Assembly (NCBI GenBank): GCA_965232455.1
Contig: OZ246981.1
Coordinates: forward strand, 3,844,001 to 3,908,000
Reading direction: 5' to 3'
DNA length: 64,000 bases
From: JBFGFX01 sp965232455
GTDB lineage: Bacteria; Pseudomonadota; Gammaproteobacteria; Steroidobacterales; Woeseiaceae
How positions within the stretch are numbered: the stretch's first letter is position 1; every line of letters starts with the position of its first letter. A program made the position numbers and the translations under genes. This document shows, piece by piece, positions 1 to 9,300 of this stretch. The notes beneath the pieces were generated by a model that searched no databases, was not told the DNA's origin, and saw only the letters and a program-made list of their open reading frames with translations.

Positions 1-130
1 CGCGACGGCAAGGTTTGCCGCTCTCGATCACATCGCCCGGTTTCATAAACGTTCCACGGGCCTCTGCAGGGTTAAACGCACACGCGGTACGGCAAAGCAC
101 GAACGTTTTTTGTGGAGCCGCCGATGATCC

Positions 131-196
131 GGTTACGGTCCGGCATTAATCCGAGGAACACAAAAGTGAAACAGAGCCGCCGCGCAACCGTAATGG
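131..196 (+). promoter_or_regulatory. Possible degenerate cobalamin-riboswitch core upstream of TonB receptor
   Basis: Seen: the leader of the first receptor gene contains, in order, GGTTACGGTCCGGC, TTAAT, GAGGAAC, AAGTGAAAC and CCGCGCAACCGTAA (131-194). This resembles the core order of B12 riboswitches (a GGTG-AA-CC block followed by CCCGCAACTGTAA). Known: such elements often control TonB-dependent receptors. Against it: I cannot find a convincing GCCACTG or AGYCAGGAGACC box in the 95 bases that remain before the start codon. It may be a diverged or minimal element, or chance. The rest of 1-290 shows no other feature. Confidence 0.3.
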
Positions 197-290
197 ATCT
201 TTCAAGATTTTTGTCTCAAACAGTCACATTTCTCCACGACGATCACGCATGCCGATTTGCGGTGATTGAGACAACAAATTGAAGGGCGAA

Positions 291-2876
291 ATGAACAGAT
301 TCACTGAACAGAAGGTATTGAGCGCGGCCGTTTTGGTTTTTGGAGCCGCAATCGGCACGCCGCTGCACGCACAACAGGACGGCGACGTCGAGGAGGTGAC
401 CGTTTACGGGCAGGCGCTCTCCATCGAGCGTGCGCTGGACATGAAACGTCAGTCCGATCGGATTCTGGACGCGGTCGCGCAGGACGACATCGGCCGCCTG
501 CCCGATCTGAACACGGCCCAGGCCGTGCTTCGAGTTCCGGGCGTGGCGGTGCAAAACGATCAGGGCGAGGCGCGCTTCCCGATCCTGCGCGGACTGAACG
601 CCACCTACAACCGGACGACGATCGACGGCGCTATCGTGGCCTCGCCGGAACGCGGCGGCATCGCCCGCGCCGTTCCGCTCGACCTGATCCCGGCGTTTCT
701 GCTGTCCGGCATCGAAGTGCAGAAGTCCATTACACCGGATCTCGATCACAACGCGATCGGCGGGACGATCAACCTCGTCACGCGCTCGGCGTTAGCCAGT
801 GAAGACCCGTTCATGTTCGGCGGCGTTTTTCTCGGCAACCACGAGCAGAGTGCGGACGGCACCACGCTGGACGGCGACGAGGACGAGCTGCCCTGGCGCG
901 CCAATTTCGCGGCTGGCCGCAGTTTCGGCAGCAACGGACAGTTCGGCGCGGTTTTTGGTCTCGACTATTCGATCCGGAATTTCGAGATCCCGCAGGTGGA
1001 GGTCGACGACGCCGACTACACGGAGTTCGACGCGGACGGCAACAACGTCGGTCTGGGCGGCGGCAACGGTATCGTCGTGCCGACGAACCAGCGAATCTTC
1101 TTCTACAACAATGTGCGCGAACGCATCGGCGCGGCGGGGCGCGTGGAGTGGCAGGCCAGCGACACGCTCTATCTCGACCTCGCCGGTTATTACAATGAAT
1201 ACAACGACGACGAACGACGGGACGAAGAGCGTTACGAGCTCGGCACCAGCGGCAGCGTGGCGCAGCCGGCCGTCATCAGAAACCAAACGGCGACCAGCGG
1301 CATCACCGACTCGGGTTTCAATATCGTCGGCATCGGCCGATTCGTGCTCGACAGGGACATCACCAGCATCCGGGCGGGCGCGGACTGGGACGTTGCGCCA
1401 GGATGGCTCGTCGAGGCCGGTGCGGCGCTAACGACGGCGGAGCTGTCCAACCCCGAAGTAACCGACGCCTTCCAGACCGATACGACGTTCGGCGCGCGTT
1501 ACGACACCTCGCAGTTTTTCAACACCGTCGATCCGCTGGATCCCGAGGCGTTCTTCGATCCGGCGAACTACGGGCACGTCAATCGCGGTGTCCTCGACCG
1601 TTTCACCGACGAGGAAACGACGGAGATACGTCTGGACGTCACCTGGAGCAATACGCCGTTCGACGACCTCGAGCTGAAAGGCGGTTTCCTGCGCCGCGAC
1701 CTCGACAAGGACGAGGGGTTCAATTTCCGCCGTTTCGTTGCCGACGCGGGTGTGGGTTACACACTTGCCGACGTCGCCGATTCTTCATTGGCGGACGTCA
1801 CCTGGCAGGGCGGCTATCGGTTGGAGAATCGCATCGACCTCGACGCATCCGACGACTTTTTCGCGGCGAATACGTTTGACGAAGTCCTCAACATCGACCG
1901 CGGCTCGTCGGCGGAGGAAAGCGTCACGGCCGGCTATCTAATGGCGCGTTTCGATACCGAGCGCTGGGGCATCGTCGGCGGGCTGCGTATCGAAAACACC
2001 GATTGGGAAGGAGCGCCGCTGGCCGGCGAGACCGTCAGCGGCGACTACGACGACGTGCTGCCGTCGATCAACGTCCGCTTCGACCTCAACGACGAGATCG
2101 TGGTTCGCGCAGCGGCGTCGCAGACGCTGGGGCGTCCGAACCTGAGCGAACTCACCCGCGGCCAAAGCATCGATCTCACCGACAACGCCATCACCCGGTC
2201 GAACCCGGACCTCCAGCCACGCGTGTCGACGAACGTCGATCTCAGCATCGAATGGTACATACCCAACGGCATTCTCGCCGGCGGCGTGTTCTTCAAGGAC
2301 ATCGAGGACGAGATATTTTTTCTGACGACTCAGGGCCCGGTCACGATCGACGGCATCACGTACGACTCGGTATCGCAGCCGGAAAACGCCGCCGACGCGG
2401 AGATCTTCGGCGTCGAGCTGCAATACCAGCAAACGTTGAGCTTCCTGCCGGCGCCGTTCGACGGCTTCGGTATCATCGCCAATGCGACGATACTCGACAC
2501 CGAGTTCACGGTACCGCTGGGCGACGGAGATACCCGCAAAACGAGCTTTTTCCAGCAACCGGACTTCACCGGAAACCTGACCGGCTTTTACGCCACCCCC
2601 AGTTTCGAGCTTCGCGCGTCCTATAACTACACGGACGAGTTCCTCGATACGCTGGTCGCCGGCAACCCGGACAGCGACGAGTATTGGAAGGCGCGTTCGC
2701 AGGTCGATCTGCAGGCACGCTTCAATCTCAACGACCGCTTTACGGTCATCGGCGAAGTGCAGAACCTGACCGACCAGGGTCGCCGGGAGCTCACGGGACC
2801 GGGCCGGCGCTTCCTGCAGGAGGACGCCGAGTTCGGCCGCACGTTCTGGCTTGGCCTCACCGCGACGGCAAAGTAA
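291..2876 (+). CDS. TonB-dependent receptor, Caulobacter-type
   Basis: Outer-membrane active transporter of 861 residues, driven by TonB-ExbBD; substrate unknown. The ATG at 291 is chosen because GAAGGG lies 4 bases upstream; an in-frame TTG at 279 gives 4 more residues and has no ribosome site. A signal peptide ends near LHAQ, followed by a TonB-box-like EEVTVYGQ and a plug domain with IGRLPDLNTAQAVLRVPGV, ILRGL and TTIDG. The rest is a beta-barrel ending in FWLGLTATAK, with the C-terminal aromatic residue buried inside rather than terminal. The plug resembles the family of carbohydrate and complex-nutrient receptors common in Caulobacter and marine gammaproteobacteria. A small exported gene follows 47 bases downstream and is probably co-transcribed. 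Function as a receptor is secure; the ligand is not. Confidence 0.93.
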   Translation: MNRFTEQKVLSAAVLVFGAAIGTPLHAQQDGDVEEVTVYGQALSIERALDMKRQSDRILDAVAQDDIGRLPDLNTAQAVLRVPGVAVQNDQGEARFPILRGLNATYNRTTIDGAIVASPERGGIARAVPLDLIPAFLLSGIEVQKSITPDLDHNAIGGTINLVTRSALASEDPFMFGGVFLGNHEQSADGTTLDGDEDELPWRANFAAGRSFGSNGQFGAVFGLDYSIRNFEIPQVEVDDADYTEFDADGNNVGLGGGNGIVVPTNQRIFFYNNVRERIGAAGRVEWQASDTLYLDLAGYYNEYNDDERRDEERYELGTSGSVAQPAVIRNQTATSGITDSGFNIVGIGRFVLDRDITSIRAGADWDVAPGWLVEAGAALTTAELSNPEVTDAFQTDTTFGARYDTSQFFNTVDPLDPEAFFDPANYGHVNRGVLDRFTDEETTEIRLDVTWSNTPFDDLELKGGFLRRDLDKDEGFNFRRFVADAGVGYTLADVADSSLADVTWQGGYRLENRIDLDASDDFFAANTFDEVLNIDRGSSAEESVTAGYLMARFDTERWGIVGGLRIENTDWEGAPLAGETVSGDYDDVLPSINVRFDLNDEIVVRAAASQTLGRPNLSELTRGQSIDLTDNAITRSNPDLQPRVSTNVDLSIEWYIPNGILAGGVFFKDIEDEIFFLTTQGPVTIDGITYDSVSQPENAADAEIFGVELQYQQTLSFLPAPFDGFGIIANATILDTEFTVPLGDGDTRKTSFFQQPDFTGNLTGFYATPSFELRASYNYTDEFLDTLVAGNPDSDEYWKARSQVDLQARFNLNDRFTVIGEVQNLTDQGRRELTGPGRRFLQEDAEFGRTFWLGLTATAK

Positions 2877-2923
2877 GCTCCGCGGGCGGTGTTTACACGG
2901 TCCAACAAGCACAGGAGACGTTG

Positions 2924-3796
2924 ATGCGCACTCTATCGGCCGCGCTGCTCGTTGTAACCCCGCTCATGGCGGGCAGCCAAACGGATCTGCGGTCGGTCCC
3001 TCTCTACGAGCCGCCGCCGCCCGTTTTGCTCGAAGCCGAAAGCCTGCAACGCTTCCCGGCGGCGGAGGCCCTGCAGGGCGCGGCCGTCGACGACAGGCAT
3101 TTCTATGCGGTCGTGAACTTCGCGATCGGCAAATACGACCGCAAAACCGGCGAACGCGTCGGCGGCTGGCTGGGACCGCGGCGCGGACTGATCGGGCATC
3201 TGAATAGCTGCTTAGCCGAGTCCGGCCGTCTCTGGTGCGCAAACTCGAATCACCCGGATGTGCCGATGGCGAGCTCGGTCGAAGTGTTCGATTCGATGTC
3301 GATGACGCACGTGGACAGCCACAGTCTCGGCCTGATGGACGAAGGCTCGCTGACCTGGTTCGACCGTCTCGGCGACGGCTGGATTGCCGGCTTCGCGCAT
3401 TACAACGACGACACCGGCGAACCGTACAAGTCGAACGCTTACGCCGGCGTGCATACCTTCGACGCGAGCTGGCGGCGCACGGGTGGCTGGCGTCTGCCGC
3501 CCCAACTCGTCGAACGCATGGCACCGCAGGCGGCGTCGGGCGGCGCGATCGGCCCGGACCGGCTGCTTTACGTCTTCGGGCATCACGAGCCGGAGCTCTA
3601 CGTGCTCGCAAAACCGGCGATGGGGCCGACGCTGCTGCACGTCGCGACGATTGCCCTGGACGCCGAAGGCCAGGCGTTTGCGTTCGACCCGCTCCGCGCG
3701 GACGTGATCTGGGCCATCAGTCGCCCGAACCGCGAGGTTCGATCGTTCCGGCTACCCGAGGTCGCGCTGCAAAATCCGGACGCGCGGCGTTTCTGA
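2924..3796 (+). CDS. Exported beta-propeller-like protein of unknown function
   Basis: A 290-residue protein starting at ATG 2924 with AGGAG 7 bases upstream. The first about 18 residues (MRTLSAALLVVTPLMAG) look like a signal peptide, so it is probably periplasmic. The body has repeated short blades (FYAVVNFAIGKYDRKTGERVG; LWCANSNHPDVP; WIAGFAHYNDD; LYVFGHHEPELYVL; VIWAISRPNREVRSF) typical of SMP-30/NHL-like beta-propellers; databases often label such proteins cycloisomerase-like without proof. It sits 47 bases after the receptor and before a terminator hairpin, so the two form a likely two-gene unit in which this protein may handle or sense the receptor's cargo. That role is inference. Confidence 0.75.
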   Translation: MRTLSAALLVVTPLMAGSQTDLRSVPLYEPPPPVLLEAESLQRFPAAEALQGAAVDDRHFYAVVNFAIGKYDRKTGERVGGWLGPRRGLIGHLNSCLAESGRLWCANSNHPDVPMASSVEVFDSMSMTHVDSHSLGLMDEGSLTWFDRLGDGWIAGFAHYNDDTGEPYKSNAYAGVHTFDASWRRTGGWRLPPQLVERMAPQAASGGAIGPDRLLYVFGHHEPELYVLAKPAMGPTLLHVATIALDAEGQAFAFDPLRADVIWAISRPNREVRSFRLPEVALQNPDARRF

Positions 3797-3852
3797 CCCG
3801 CGATTCGACACCCGTTGACGGCGTGCCGAGACCTTGCAAGCAAACACACAAA

Positions 3853-3882
3853 GGCCCCGAAGACGTTGCCGTCTCCGGGGCC
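3853..3882 (+). terminator. GC-rich hairpin terminator after the receptor unit
   Basis: The arms GGCCCCG and CGGGGCC enclose a second stem AGACG/CGTCT around a TTGC loop, with one A-C mismatch. The plus-strand T tract is poor (GGTTAGTTGT); on the minus strand the hairpin is followed by TTTGTGTGTTT. It lies 57 bases after the exported propeller gene. The rest of 3797-4012 shows nothing else. Confidence 0.6.
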
Positions 3883-4012
3883 GGTTAGTTGTCCACGACG
3901 GCTGCGCAGCGGTAAACGTGGCTTTCTTGTTCGAGTCATGCATAAACTCGGGAAGATCGTCCGTATTCGTCAGCAGGCTGCCGACGAACGAGAATCACGA
4001 GGAGACGGCTAG

Positions 4013-5167
4013 TTGCCGGTAAAGCCGATGCGTAATTTCGAGCTTGAAGCCTACTTCGCCAAATGGGAGTTCACCGCCAGGCATCACATGACCGCTTCGG
4101 ACGTGGAAAGCACGACCGTTCGCGAACTGTTTGCGCTCGCGGACGAACCCCTGCCCGATCCTTTGATGGACGTATCGCTCGGTTACACGGAATCCTGGGG
4201 CGCGCCGGATCTGCGGCGCGCGATCGCCGCCACCTACGACCGCGTCGAGCCCGAAGAGATACTGTGTTTCGCCGGCGCCGAGGAAGGCATCTACGCGGCG
4301 ATGCGCGTTCTCCTGAACCGGGACGACCATGCCATTGTCGTCGTGCCGAACTATCAGGCCGCGGAGACCGTCCCGCTCGACATCTGCGCGGTTACCGGCG
4401 TGGAACTCGATCCCGACAATCGTTGGCGCCTGGACCTCGACGATGTCCGCCGGGCCATCCAGCCGAACACCAAACTCGTTTCAATCAACTTCCCCAACAA
4501 TCCCACGGGCGCCGTCATGCCGGCCGACGACTACGCCGAGCTGATCGAGCTTTGTCGAAACCACGGGCTTTATCTGTTCAGCGACGAGGTATACCGGCTT
4601 CTCGAACTCGACGATGCGAAGCGGCTGCCGCAGGCCGCCGACGTCTACGAAAAGGGATTGTCCCTGAACGTGATGTCCAAAGCTTACGGCTTGCCCGGCC
4701 TGCGCATCGGCTGGATTGCCGCGCAGGACAGGAACCTGCTCGAGAAGATTCTCGGCTACAAACACTATTTGTCGATCTGTAACTCCGCGCCAAGCGAACG
4801 TCTGGCGGTTGTCGCGCTCGGGGTCCGCGAAAAAATCCTGGACAGAAACCGCGCATTGTTGCGCCAAAACGTTTCCATGCTCGACGAGTTTTTTGCCGAC
4901 TATCCTTCCCTGTTCGAGTGGCGTCACGCCGACGGCGGCTGTGTCGCCTACCCGCGCTTCACGGGCAACGGCGGCGTAGAGGCCTTTTGCACGTCGCTCG
5001 TGAACGAAAGCGGGATTCTGCTGTTGCCCGCCTCGATCTACCGCTCTGAACTCATGGAGGCGCCGAAGGACCGCTTCCGCATCGGTTTTGGCCGCAAGAA
5101 CATGGCGGCGGGCCTGAGTGAATTTCGCGATTTCCTGGAGCGTAATCGCAGCAAGCTGGCGGCTTAG
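4013..5167 (+). CDS. PLP-dependent aminotransferase class I/II
   Basis: Cytoplasmic fold-type I aminotransferase, 384 residues from TTG 4013. TTG is preferred because GAGGAG at 3999-4004 is correctly spaced; the in-frame ATG at 4028 has no ribosome site but would also keep the whole domain. Motifs: PNNPTG at residues 161-166, DEVY at 181-184 (Asp pairs with the pyridine N), SKAYGLPGLRIGW with Schiff-base Lys at about 223, and FRIGFGR near the C-terminus with the carboxylate-binding Arg. The N-terminus (FELEAYFAKWEF) resembles the capreomycidine-synthase-like subgroup of small aminotransferases, but no partner biosynthetic gene is present. It is flanked by a terminator and a 274-base gap without features, so it is probably monocistronic. 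Amino donor and acceptor cannot be told. Confidence 0.88.
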   Translation: MPVKPMRNFELEAYFAKWEFTARHHMTASDVESTTVRELFALADEPLPDPLMDVSLGYTESWGAPDLRRAIAATYDRVEPEEILCFAGAEEGIYAAMRVLLNRDDHAIVVVPNYQAAETVPLDICAVTGVELDPDNRWRLDLDDVRRAIQPNTKLVSINFPNNPTGAVMPADDYAELIELCRNHGLYLFSDEVYRLLELDDAKRLPQAADVYEKGLSLNVMSKAYGLPGLRIGWIAAQDRNLLEKILGYKHYLSICNSAPSERLAVVALGVREKILDRNRALLRQNVSMLDEFFADYPSLFEWRHADGGCVAYPRFTGNGGVEAFCTSLVNESGILLLPASIYRSELMEAPKDRFRIGFGRKNMAAGLSEFRDFLERNRSKLAA

Positions 5168-5441
5168 GGCGACACGGGGCAATACCGGTACGCTGACGGG
5201 AATATGCGCGCCGAACCGATTAGTCAGACGGGACACGTCCGCGCCTCCTCGCAACGCATTGTTCAACCGGTCGCGTCAATGAGCCGCATCCCGTCCGGCA
5301 ACGCCTGAAACGGCGCCATCTTACGGGCAACGACGGCCGATTCGGGACCTGCCGCCGCTAGACTGTACGGGCTTTCCACGATGCGGCCCCCGACGGGCCG
5401 CTAATAGAATCGAACGACCGTCGGAAGCAAGGTGCACACGC

Positions 5442-6302
5442 ATGGTGATTGGCGTAACAACACTGGCGGCGCTGAGTTTCCTGTTCGCCTCCCTGCTCGT
5501 CCTGGCTCACAAAAAACTCAAGGTCGACGAAGATCCGCGTATCGACGCCGCTTTTCAGCTGTTGCCGCAGACGAACTGCGGCGCCTGCGGCTATCCGGGC
5601 TGTCTGGGCCTGGCCGAGGCCCTGGTTGCCGGAAATGCGCTGCCGGCCAAATGCACGGTTGCCAGCGACGATCAGCGGCAGATCATCGCGGAGTTCCTCG
5701 GCGTCGACGTGGGCGCCGAGGAAAAAGTGGTTGCCAGACTCGCCTGCGCGGGCGGTACGAACGTGGCGCGCAACCGCGCCCGGTACGCGGGCCTGCGCTC
5801 CTGCCGCGCCGCCACCGTGGTGGCGGGCGGCGGCAAAGGCTGCTTCTGGGGCTGCCTTGGCCTCGGCGACTGCGAGCGGGTCTGCGAGTTCGACGCGATC
5901 GTCATGAATCAACACGACCTGCCGGTCGTTGTCGAAGACGCCTGCACCGCCTGCGGCGATTGCGTCGAAGCCTGTCCCAAAGATCTGTTTTCCCTGCATC
6001 CGACCAGCCACCGGCTTTGGGTTGCCTGCAAGAACCTGGAGTGGGGCGACGCGGCCCTGAGCGAATGCGCGGTGGCCTGCGACGCCTGCGGTAAATGCGC
6101 CGCCGACGCACCATCCGGCGTGATCACGATGGTCGACAACCTGCCGGTCGTGAACTACGCCAAACCCCAAAACGCGAGAAACGCCATCGAGCGCTGTCCG
6201 ACCGGCGCCATCGTCTGGTTCGACCCCGAGCAGGGAGTCGTCACCGGCCGTGCAGCGCGCAAAGTCATACGTCGAAGCGCCCGACCCGTTGCACCCACCT
6301 GA
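5442..6302 (+). CDS. rnfB: Rnf complex iron-sulfur subunit B
   Basis: Ferredoxin-accepting subunit of the ion-translocating ferredoxin:NAD+ oxidoreductase. 286 residues; ATG 5442 has AAGG 9 bases upstream. Residues 1-22 are a membrane anchor. NCGACGYPGC (45-54) with Cys71 forms the RnfB-type 4Fe-4S domain. The C-terminal ferredoxin part carries CxxCxxCxxxC at 158-168 and further Cys sets (GCFWGC, CAVACDACGKC, ERCPTGAI), consistent with long RnfB proteins with several clusters. It is the first gene of an operon whose remaining Rnf subunits come after a pyruvate:ferredoxin oxidoreductase gene only 16 bases downstream, an unusual position for rnfB. The 5168-5441 upstream gap shows no clear promoter. 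Confidence 0.93.
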   Translation: MVIGVTTLAALSFLFASLLVLAHKKLKVDEDPRIDAAFQLLPQTNCGACGYPGCLGLAEALVAGNALPAKCTVASDDQRQIIAEFLGVDVGAEEKVVARLACAGGTNVARNRARYAGLRSCRAATVVAGGGKGCFWGCLGLGDCERVCEFDAIVMNQHDLPVVVEDACTACGDCVEACPKDLFSLHPTSHRLWVACKNLEWGDAALSECAVACDACGKCAADAPSGVITMVDNLPVVNYAKPQNARNAIERCPTGAIVWFDPEQGVVTGRAARKVIRRSARPVAPT

Positions 6303-6318
6303 ACGAGTGATTCCACAT

Positions 6319-9300
6319 ATGAAAGAAAAAAGCAGAACGTTCAAATACTCAGGCGTTCGAGCGGCAATGGACGGCAACACGGCTGCAATCATGTGTGAAC
6401 GTGAATCGACCGACGGCGCCGGCGCCTATCCCATCACGCCATCGACGCAGATGGGTGAATACTGGGCCGAAGCCGCGGCGGCGGGACACGTCAACGTCTC
6501 CGAGCGACCGCTCATTTTCGTGGAGCCGGAAGGCGAACACGCCGCGGCGGCCGTGACCGCCGGCCTGTCGATGACCGGACTTCGAGCCGCCAACTTCTCG
6601 TCCGGCCAGGGTATCGCCTACATGCACGAATCGCTGTACGCCGCGGTCGGCAAACGCCTGACCTACGTGTTGAACATGGGCTGTCGCGCAATGACCAAGG
6701 CAACGCTGAACGTGCACGCGGGTCACGACGACTACCACTGCGTCGACGACACGGGGTTTTTCCAGGTGTTCGCCAAAAACGCGCAGCACGTGGCAGACCT
6801 CAACATCATCACGCACCGCATCGCCGAACTCGCACTGACGCCCGGCATCGTCGCCCAGGACGGCTTCCTCACGACCCACCTGATCGAATCGCTGATGCTG
6901 CCGGAGCGCGAGCTGATCGCGGAATACCTGGGCTCGCCCGGCGACCTGATTGACACGCCGACACCGGCGCAAAAAATCATCTACGGTGAACGGCGCAGGC
7001 GCATACCCGAACTGTGGACCGTGGACGATCCGGTCATGGCGGGCGTGGTGCAGAACCAGGATTCCTACATGCAGAGCGTGGCCGCGCAGCGCCCGTATTT
7101 CTTCGACCACGTACGAGCGCTTGCCGACCGGGCGTTCGACGAGTTCCACGGCCTGACCGGCAGGCGCTATCAGCGCGTCATGACCTATCGCACCGACGAC
7201 GCCGACTACCTGATCGCTGGCCAGGGCAGCCTGATTCCGACGGCCGAGGCGGTCGCCGACTACCTGCGCAAGGAACGCGGCATCAAGGTCGGTGTCGTCA
7301 ACCTGCTGATGTTCCGACCGTTCCCGGGCGACCTGCTCAGCCGGGTATTCAAGGGCAGAAAAGGGATCGCCGTTCTGGAGCGTGTCGATCAACCCCTGGC
7401 GTCGGACCTGCCGCTGATGCGCGAGATCCGCGCCACGCTCGGCAAGAGCCTCGAAAACGGCCGCGGGAAAAACGGCGCGGCGCACCCGGAACTCGCCCGC
7501 TACGAGTCGATCGAGGACATGCCGGATCTCTACTCCGGTTCGTTCGGCCTCGGCAGCCGCGACCTGCAACCGGAGGGCGTGATTGCGGCCGTGGAAAACA
7601 TGCTGCCCACCGGCGGGCAAAAACGGATGTTTTACCTGTCGATCGACTTCGTCCGCCGTTCGATGATGACGCCCAAACAGGAGATCTATCAACAGTCGGT
7701 GCTCGACGCCTATCCGCAGGTCGCGGATCTCGCCCTTCGCGGCAGCGAGAACCCCAATCTGATGCCGGCGGACAGCATCACGGTTCGCATGCATTCGATC
7801 GGCGGCTGGGGCGCCATAACGACCGGCAAGAACCTGGCGCTGACGCTGTTCGACCTGCTCGGCTATCACGTCAAGGCGAATCCGAAATACGGATCGGAGA
7901 AGAAGGGTCAGCCAACCAGTTATTACCTGTCCGCCGCTCCCGAACCCATACGTGTCAACTGCGAATTTCACTTCGTCGACGTCGTGCTCTCGCCCGACCC
8001 GAACGTGTTCAGCCACACCAACGCCGTTGCCGGCCTGAACGAAGGCGGCGTGCTGGTCATGCAAAGCGACGCCGCTTCGGCCGAGGAGTTCTGGCAATCG
8101 ATTCCGCTGCGCTACCGCAAAACCATCGTCGAAAAGAAACTCCGCGTGTTTTACCTCGACGCCTTCAAAATCGCTCGCGACGAGGCCACCGATCCCGAGC
8201 TGCAGCTGCGCATGCAGGGCATCGCGTTCCAGGGCGCATTTTTTGCAACGTCCACGCTGCTGGAGAAACACGGACTGGACGAAACGAAGCTGCTCGGCGC
8301 CATCAAGAATCAGCTCCGGGAAAAGTTCGGATCAAAGGGCGTGCGTGTCGTCGAGGACAACATGCGCGTCGTGCGGCGAGGGTTCGAGCAGGTTAACGAG
8401 ATCACCGACAAAACCCTCGCCGGCGACGAAACCGACGGCAAGGGCAACGGCCGCCTGCCCATTCCGGTCATGGTCAAGCGCGAACCGGAATCGGCGTCGG
8501 CCAGCTCGGACATACACCGGTTCTGGGCGCAAACCGGCAGTATGTACGCGAGCGGCGCCGGCGAGTCCGTGCCCGCGGATCCGTTCATGAGCATGAGCCT
8601 GATGCCGGCCGTTTCCTCGCACTTCCGGGACATGACCTCGATTCGCTTCGAGCACCCCGAGTTCATCGCGGAAAACTGTACCGGCTGCGGCGACTGTTAC
8701 ACGATCTGTCCGGACACCGCCATTCCCGGTCTGGTCAACGAGGTTGGCCAGGTGCTCGATACCGTTGTAAACCGATTGAAAAAGAACGGCAAAAACACCT
8801 CGCAACTGCCGCGCGCCGTCCGGCGGATGGAAATGAAGCTGCGCAAACTGCTCGCCGAGGCCGGCGAAAGCGATTCCGTGAGCGCAATGATCGACGAGTC
8901 GATCGAAGCGACGATCGCGGACGCGGAACTGGCGGAGGACGGCAAGCGGCAGCTCAAAGAGGAGTTCGACGACTTTCGCCAGGAACTCGGCGACTTCCAG
9001 TTTGCGCTGTGCCGGCCGTATTTCACGCTGCCGGAGAAAAAGCAGGCGGGCGGCGGCGGTCTGCTGAGCATCACGATCGATCCGTACACCTGCAAAGGCT
9101 GCATGGAATGCGTGGAGGTCTGCAACGACGACGCGCTGCGCCCGGTCACGCAGACGGCGGACAGCGTCGAATCCCTGAAGAAGAACTGGGATTTCTGGCT
9201 GGACTTGCCGAACACGCCGGCGAAGTACATACGCGTCGACGACCTCGAGGAGGGCATCGGCGCACTGGAGACGATTCTTCTGAACAAGGACGCCTACCTG

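Noticed and set aside
6349..8271. Long open frame antisense to the PFOR gene (640 codons)
   Set aside because: A GC-rich codon-position shadow of a clearly coding strand; the translation is repetitive in Arg, Gly and Val with no domain.
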